Shown here: positions 51,351 to 60,300 of the stretch, one piece after another
Numbering within the stretch: the stretch's first letter is position 1
Layout: the number at the start of each line of letters is the position of its first letter
Source of the DNA: Nymphaea colorata
Taxonomy: Eukaryota; Streptophyta; Magnoliopsida; Nymphaeales; Nymphaeaceae
NCBI RefSeq assembly: GCF_008831285.2
Contig: NC_045144.1
Location: forward strand, 5,538,575-5,602,574
Length of the DNA: 64,000 nucleotides
Reading direction: 5' to 3'
Position numbers and translations under genes: made by a program
Notes under the pieces: generated by a model
Database searches by the model: none
The model's input: only the letters and a program-made list of their open reading frames with translations
What the model was told of the DNA's origin: nothing

Positions 51351-54300
51351 GAATTCAAATAATCAAATAATCTGGCTACATCGATTCCGATTGGGTAGGA
51401 GATCTCAATAATTGACATTCAACTACAAGATTCTATATATTTTCAGGTCAATTCCTGATATCGTGGAGATGTGAAAAGCAGACGAAGTTGTCCTTATCAT
51501 CAACTAAAGCTGTATATAAAGCTATGGCATGAATCATGGTGAAGATTGTTTAGCTAGGGCAGCTAATGCATGACATGGGAGTTGATTTCACTGGACCATT
51601 ATGTTGTAATAATAAAAGTGATATCTACATTGCTCGTGATCACACTTTTGATGAAAGAACAAAACATGTAAATGCCATTATGTTAGAGAAGAGTATCTTG
51701 GTGGGACTATTGATATTCCATATGTTACTTTAGAATTTCAACTGACTGAGTTCTTCACTAAGGCATTATGTTCACATAGATTCAATTTTCTACTTGACAA
51801 TATTTCAGTTATGTTACCGTAAGTTTGAGGGAGGCTGTTAAAATTGTAGTGGCATTATACATGCTAAGTTTATTTTAATTATATATGCATGTATGGCTAT
51901 TTAGTTTGGTATCTGCATATATATGTATATACATTAAGTATGTCTAGTATATAGGTTTTGATGTAAATACTTTTGTATGTCTTTTTGTATCTTTCATTTG
52001 CATTTTTCTTTTTTTCGGTTTTAGTCAATTTTGGTCTTGGACCAAAGTCAAACTAGCTATTAGAGGACTCCAACAGCTCTAAATATAGCCTATGGATGAC
52101 CTTCGACAGCTAGAACATTCGGTCTTTTATATATGTAGGGGATTCATTCCTTCTCATAATTTTTTATTTTTCTTCCTTGTAACTCCTCGAGTGAAATAGT
52201 AATTCATTTCTTCAAACTTGAGTTGTGTGATCTAGAGTTTATGCCCTCCTTTAACCCACCCCTTTGTAGGTATCTTCAAGTCTTGTGACTTGGAGAATTT
52301 ATTTTATTTCAAGTAAAATCACAAGCCTAACCTTGTACCTTGGAGTAGTAGAAAACAAAAGGCAATTGCTAGATCAAGTACAAAAGCAGAATATAGAGTA
52401 ATGCCATGGTTGCTGCTACTGCAGAGACTACTTGGATTAGGCATTTATTTGAGTTATAAAATCTGTGGGAAAGTGTCTACTGCTATGCGATAATTAGAGT
52501 GCCATCAGACTTCTTTTAACCCTATTCAGCATAGCAAGACTAAATGCATTGAGATTGATCAGCACTTCATCAGACGAAAGATTGAAGATAAGGAAAATGA
52601 ACCTTGTCTTGTCCGCTCGAATGATTAGATTGTTGATTTATTTACGAAGGGGCTTATGAAGCACAGGTTTTGGTTTCTTACAGGCAAGTTGCCCATGGTT
52701 CAAGACCATGTACAACTTGAGGGGGGACTGTTAAGACATATATTATTATTGGTATTGTATCAGGGTCCATTATCGACCCACTAGCTGATGTTATTTGTCA
52801 TAGGTGTGTATTGTTTCTGTATCTTTTTGTAAGTACCTAATATAGTTAAGGGTATTATTGTAATGATCAATATTAGGGTGTCACCCTGTTTTATTAATAT
52901 CATTCCCACAAGCCGAGATCTATCCAAGACATGTGGGTTTGCAACTTTATTCTCCTTCTCTCTCTTCCTGCTGTGACTATTTTCTGGAGTTTCTAACATT
53001 AATTGTGTAACAAGTTGTCAAAGTTGTATTACCCTAAAATGATGCCGACATATTATGTTAAAGTATAATTAAGAAGATCAAGATGTCTATCTCTATCCTA
53101 TAAACCAATTCTGTAGGCAGTATGGGTGTTATATCTTTTGAGCAGTCTCATGTTCCAGTAGAACATGTTCATTTCGATCACTACACGCCGACATCATAAA
53201 TGTGCAAGACCATGATGCATAATTTGTATAATCTAATTTTATAGAAGTCCCATATAAATAAGGGTTAGCAAATTGTTAGGATATAGATGTAAGTACACAT
53301 ATATCTTTCAGGTTTATATACATACCTATATGTAATATGATAATTCTGTATATAGGACTTTTTGTAGATTTTACCTTTGTATTTCTTTTATTTTCATCCT
53401 CTATTCCTTTGTAAGAGTTGTTGGAGTCCCTAACGGCTACAATTCTAGCTGTTGAGTCCTCCAACAGCTCTTCACTGTCTTATGTAAAGCCCTTGTAACA
53501 TATTCTTAAATGAGGCTGTTTTACAGCCCTTGTTCTTTACTTAATAAAGTTTCTTTTCAGCCATATGATTCTTTCTTGGGCTTTGATGCCCACTTGAGCT
53601 GGTCGTTGTTTGGTACAGTGTTGTGACGCACTGTGTGGACCTTAGTGCCAGTATTGTGAATGCCGTTTTGACTTGTTCATTGTGCCTTAGAGCACTGGTA
53701 GCTGTGAGGATCCTTTTGAGAAGTATAGATTTGTATCTATACTTGAAGATTAGATGTGGTCCTTGAAGGATTCCTCAAGATCCTGGTATTTCTAAAACAA
53801 ATCTGTTGTATTCACCAATAATTTTGACCTTCTGTTCACTGCTTTGATCCTGAGAACCTGCCATGATTTTCCAAAACTGCACCTAAACTCAATTCAACTA
53901 GTTTCACAACTTACTCCCAACTTCATCAACAATTCAGGTAATATCCAAAATCCAAACTAGAATAGAGGAGATCAGGAATAAAATGAATCAGATTCAGATG
54001 TCCACATCAGATGACTTGCAGGTCAATGAAGAAAAAAGGAAACCTGTATATTGCATATTTATAACAAATGGCATGTGTGACTGCATTCCCAACTTCGTCT
54101 TGCCTAAACACCTTCCACTGGTTAATAATATAAAGAACAACTTATTATGAATCAGCTACTCAGTATGCAGCATTTAATATCAGATGACAGGTCTGATTAA
54201 GATCAATAATCAAACTCTGTAGAACTTCAGAACTTTCAACTTCACACATATCTAATGTTGAAGGATTGTAAACACTCTGATACCATGTTGTAATAGACAA

Positions 54301-57300
54301 TAGGAAGAAGAGGAAAAAGGAAATGGGAGGGAGAAAAGAACAATCTGATTGCCATTAACCCTATTCCCAGGGTAAACAGGGATTAGTTCAGAAAATTTCA
54401 TTCAAGTCCATAATATTTTAAAAAAGACAAACAAACTTGAGACAGTTATCAGATTTTCTATCTATCCTCGACTTTATGAATGTTTCTTTGAACAATCTCA
54501 ATATTGGCATTGCTCATTTTTTGGATAATTAGATATGCAAATGCCCTTGAGAACAGAAGAGGTGAATATTTGAAAGCAACTTGCAAAATGCTGCACCAAT
54601 GCCCCTGTACAGCATTCTAAGCATGAAAATTTATAAGATAATTGTGTACTCAATGCTCATGTGTTTTATGTGAGGTATACTATAGTTTCTTTATTTTTTT
54701 GTATTCATGCTTTCTTGTAGAAATGGTCTAACCCTTTTCTTCTCCCACATTTGGTGCAGGTGATATCTTTCATGCAGCTCCTAATATTGATCATTCACAG
54801 GAATTTGTACGCAAGGATATAAAGGTCTGGTTAAATTGGCTTCGGAATGATATTGGCTTTGATGGATGGCGCCTTGATTTTGTAAGGTGGATCAGATTTT
54901 ATATTAATTATTCTTCACTTTCAATTTCGGTGGTTTAGTCCTGCTGATATTCACGGTATTGTTCATTTGCAATGTTTCAAACTTTCAATGGGTATAGGGA
55001 CATGTGGTTACATAATGCAGAATGTTCATAATCCGGATTTGTATGTAAAGAAGCAAAACATTAGTTAGCAATGCGTTGTTTGCAGGGGATTTTCTGGTCA
55101 TTATGTGAAAGAGTATATTGAAGCTTCAAACCCTGCATTTGCTATCGGGGAATACTGGGACAGCTTGTCTTATGAAGGTGGAAACCTTTGCTACAATCAA
55201 GGTAGTCTTCTTCTTTTTCTTTTTTTTTTCTTTTTTTTTAAAATATCTCGGAGAGAGTTTTAATAATATTATTATCATATCTATGTTTCCAATTTTGTGC
55301 TTTCGAAGAACTTAATGCACCAGATTTTGTGTTATTCTAACTTATGCTCTAATAGCTGTTCATCAACCATCATTTTGATTGCTGAAAATTCTGTCATTAT
55401 TGTAGCTTAAAAAGCTGACATAAATTTATAATAAGACATTCAAGTGTTTTCCATATGACTGCCGTGTCAACATTGTTAACTTGTATTATGCTATTCTTTT
55501 ATTTGTTCGTATCGCTTCATAACTGCCTGTAGGTTGTTGGGCTTTAGTAGATTTAAAATTTTTATGCTTAGATATTTAAAAGGGCATATAGTCTAGAAAA
55601 AGAAAGGGGATTGACTGTTGCTAAAAGATTTTCAATACCTGAAAATGTTATTGACACCATAGTAAGTCAATATTGAAATCTATATCACTGGGTGCTCCTA
55701 AATGGCTGCCGCACCCCTGTCGCATCCATGTAGATGTTGGTGTTGGTGCTGGTGCTTCTCTGACACAGCACATCCAGTTCAGTTAGCCGAACTGGGCCAA
55801 AGCTAACCAATTTAAAACTGCACATAACTAAACTATCTAATATAAAAAGTTTATATGTAAATATAAATAAATAAGGCCACTAAACAGTTAAATGACTATG
55901 TAACAAATGATTTATATACATATATATGTACACATATATATACATCCTCACCACACCCGCACCTCTCTCCCATTTGACATAGATTGAAATACAAAGGCAG
56001 AAGAGGGTAAACCAAAAATATTATAAGGGAAAAAGCACCTTATCAATAGGCAAGTTAGTCCTGAGGCAACTCCTCCTATTGTTAGAGTAGCTTCTTTCAA
56101 ATATGGTTGTAGAGCTTTGGTTAGTTGAGCCAGCGAAAAACCTCTAATAGATCCAATTGCATCACAACTTTCAGCTGCAGTTGCCGTTTTTTCAAACCTT
56201 TTCAGCTTTGGACGCCTTGGTATTATGTGTCCAAGTTGTTGGTGATCAAAGCAAATAATGTTTCTGTTGGATTCTTCATAGTTCTTGCTAAATATGGAGG
56301 TTTATTAGGCTTGATGTTGTTTCCATGCTTAGATACAGCAAGCCACTTTTAGTTCTCTCCTTGTTAGTCTATTTCTATGTCACATGGGTGGGTATGGGTG
56401 CGGAGCAAGTTCAAAAATCACAAGTTCAAAAATCACGGGTACAGAGATACAGCCATACATATGTATTTATATGTATATTTATTTGTGTAGTAATAAGATT
56501 TTAGCTAAATAAACACATAAATTCATTGCTTATATTCATAAAAATGTATTATCGAACAAAAAATACTAAAATATATGCAAAAGGTACAAAAATTACTAAA
56601 ATATACCCAAAAAAAATTAAGGCTGTTGTATCCAGGCCTGCACCCATACCAGCACCTGTTCGTCATGAGTATTTAGCCTTTTTAGCTATACCCATGTTTC
56701 ATAGGTCTATTTTCTTCCATAACCAATTCAGCAAGAGCTTCATTAATAGTTGGAAGTTGGAACACTTGGCTAATGAATCATTGTTAATTTTCGGTGGAAT
56801 TGTTTTTCTCAGGAAAATTTTGGGAAAAATCTTGACAAATATTTAAAATATAAAAAATCCTAAAAGTTAAAGAAAAAAAATGAGGCACTAATAAAAAAGT
56901 GAAAAAATCATCTAAAATTCGCTAGAAAATCTCAAGAAAATTTTGAGATATTAATTTTTGTCAAGATTTTCAAGATCTCGCAAGATTTTCCCAGTATCTT
57001 CATTTTATTTATTTTTCTCATAAATATCACGAGATTTTTTGAAAATCTCGCAATATCTGTAACAATGCTATGAACAAGTGATGTCTTGACTATGTCAAAT
57101 TCAGGCCTTTATCCCATGATAAATTGATAAAACTTATCCTCTTGAAGTTGCTTTTGACGAAGTAATGTACCTTGAGGGCAATTCCACATAGTTCAAACAA
57201 AGATAATTCATCCATAGCAGCGAGAATTCTACATAATATTTTTAAGTGACCTGTCTCCTCTAGAAATTTGTACTTGCATACTTAATTTATAGGCAACATC

Positions 57301-60300
57301 TTTCATTTTGCGCATCTCCTTAGGAAACTCTCATGCCTCATTTGCATGTTCTAATCTGGCTAGCTGGGCACCTATAGAGGTATCCACACTATTTAAGGAC
57401 CATGACATGAACTTGTGATGCCCAAGTCTCCATTCCTTTAATTTCTTCCCGTAATCATTTATGGTTTTGTCTCTTTCAGTCCCCTCTAATTCCTTAGTTT
57501 TACCATCCATAGTTTAGCCACAGTCAGACTTGAGCACCAATCAGAAATCAACATCAAAAGAACAACCTCTGCCTTAAGAAATCTGGGCAGAAGCTTTCTG
57601 CTTTGGTACCAAAAAAAAAAAAAACACGTTCTACTGCTCAATCTTTCTTTTCTCACATGACTTCTGACTGAAACTGGCTGAGCAGAAAGACAGCTCAGTC
57701 TATTTCAGATATCCACACAGCAATCTCACAGAACTGGACACAACTGTGCACACAATGTACTGAAAAATAATCTCAACTTACTTAAAATAATTGGTTACAT
57801 GGGCTTATAAAATGCCATTCCTTTTGTAATGGACTAGTCCAATATATAGAGACAGCCAGGCCACTGGGGTCTCCAACAGCTAGAAAAACTAGTCAGTGGA
57901 GATCCCAACAGCTATAAGAATGCTGCTATGAGCAGCAAACAACATACAAAAAAACAAAAAAAACAAAACAAAATAAATGTAGTAAAAATGAAGAGTGGAA
58001 TACAATAAAAGATAAGAAGAAATACAATGAAAGAAACTAGACAAACCTAATCAAAACAGTTATAGCTAATGGCCATCCTAATGTTGAAATTTAAGGTTTA
58101 GACTTAATGTAACTATGCATATTTGTTTTTTACATGTACTGACATACCATTAACTCTTAGTAGTTTGATGTGTGATTTATATATATAAATATATGTATGC
58201 ATGCATAGATGGTTATGTATTTATTTTCTCTTTATTTTCCGCGTATTTTTCTGTATGTTTTTTATCTTTCTTTTTTATCAGCAAGAGGAGCTAGATTTTG
58301 GCTGCTCCCAATGGCTAGATTTCTAGCTGTTTGAGCTGTCCCAAAACAGCCAGCTCCTTTATCCTTCTTGTTTTCTTTTCTTCTATAAATGAGGGACTTG
58401 AGTCCCTTGCTTTGTACAGCTATAAGGCCTGTTATTCTGTAGTGTTTTAAGATTCAGCAATGCATGTTTATGCACCTCTAGTTTGAGGTTTTTCTTGTGT
58501 GAGTTCTTGGTAAGTCTGGTGCCCTCAAGTTTATGACATTGAAGAATCTCTGTCTGTTGGTCCAGCTCTGGATTTCACTTAATACGTATTTCTGAACATC
58601 ATTTTCCCCTCCACTTTCTTTCTTAGGAAGATCAATTTCAATTTCCACATAAATATCTGGATGCTCCTGATAAACCACATACTACTCGAATGAGTTAAGC
58701 CATCATCCATGCTACCGACAAGCAACACGAACCATGGGAGAATTGGTGCTGGACAGGTGAAGAGATTGTAATTCATCATTTCAGCCCTTCTCAGAATGAC
58801 TGAATCATTAGTGGGATCAGTAGGTTCCTCTATCTCTGATATTGCAACCTGAGCTTTAAGAGCATTTGGCTTAGGTGGTGGAAAATGAGGGCAGCCATTC
58901 TTGCTCCAGCACCTGTCTTCTAGTTGCCTAGACCTCCCACAAAACACACACTGAAGTTTACCTCTACCTCACACCCCTCAGACATGACCCTTCCTCTAGT
59001 ACTCAAAAGGTGCCTCAATCACTTCATGAGGAAATTGCTAAAGCAGATGCTTCAGACTCTAGCTGACATTGAGGAAGAGGGACTGCAAACCTACTTAGAT
59101 GATCATAGGCATCAGATGCAGTCAACATCTAAACTTTGGCCATGGAGTATTCGGATGACACATATGAGGAATCTAGCAACCATTGTGACTCATGATGATC
59201 TTTTTATTTGGTACAACATAAATCCCTATGAGCATTAAGTATTTCAAAGCAGCCTTTACCAATGCATAATACTGCACCAAAGTCTGATCTCCTTGCTGCA
59301 TCTTATGAGCTTCCTGCTCAACTTGAAGAATATGACTAACATTAGTCTTCTGTCAGTACATACCATGCAGATGATCTCACTTTTTTTTGGTTGTGGTATA
59401 ATAAATAAGCCCATGTGCAACATGAGGCAGCAAACTCTTCATAATCTATGACATAACTATGTCATTTTCTTCTATGCATATAGCATATTTTCCAGTTTTA
59501 TCTTTTGGTTCAGGTTTTAACCAGATGTGTTTCCTTCGTTGACCTGAAGCTAACATCATAAAAGTATGCAACCATCTTGCATAATTGGTCTCATCTAGTT
59601 TGACAGAAGATCCATATGAGAAAGGGTCTGCAAATGCCTTATATGCACCAAGAACCTCAGCCTTATTATCATTATTTTGAGTATATCCTATGAGTAATAA
59701 ATAAACCAAACAACCACAGCCACATCAAGAAAAAAGAAAAAGGTACTCCCTACCACAGATCAGAAATCAATGCCACATAAGAAATGCCTAATCTGAATCT
59801 CTAGCCCAGTAGTCCAACATCCTCCACTAACTTTATTTTTTAAAAGTATGAAGGCATACTGAACTTGCTGCACAACGGCCAAGTCTGGCATCAGAACTGC
59901 TGCTACATGGCCTAGGAGAAAAGGTTCCCAAAATGTTGTTCATTTTGATAATCAAAGCATGAAGATATATTAATGTCATATTTGTCATGGGATTACCAAA
60001 CATTGGAGTTTAATCGAAATTACATTAGAAGTAAGATGAAGGTTGAGTTAGATATTGGATTTTTTTGGCATAATAAAACAGCAAAGATGTTCACGGAAGG
60101 GTCAACAATCCATTGGTTTTGGAATTTAAGGTCCAAGTTATCTACAATTTTGGCCATATGCAATTTGAGGGAGGTTCTTAAGAGATTATGTTTTCTGTCA
60201 TGGTCTCACTTTAAAGTTCAAGGTCTAAATCAGTGGACATCCAAATGCTAAACTTATCTAATGATAAGGAAGCATATTCAACTAAATGTGATTGACATCT

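Noticed and set aside
56526-56846. 106-residue + strand ORF in intron 11
   Set aside because: AT-rich, Lys/Ile-biased and partly made of MITE-like repeat words; no motif.
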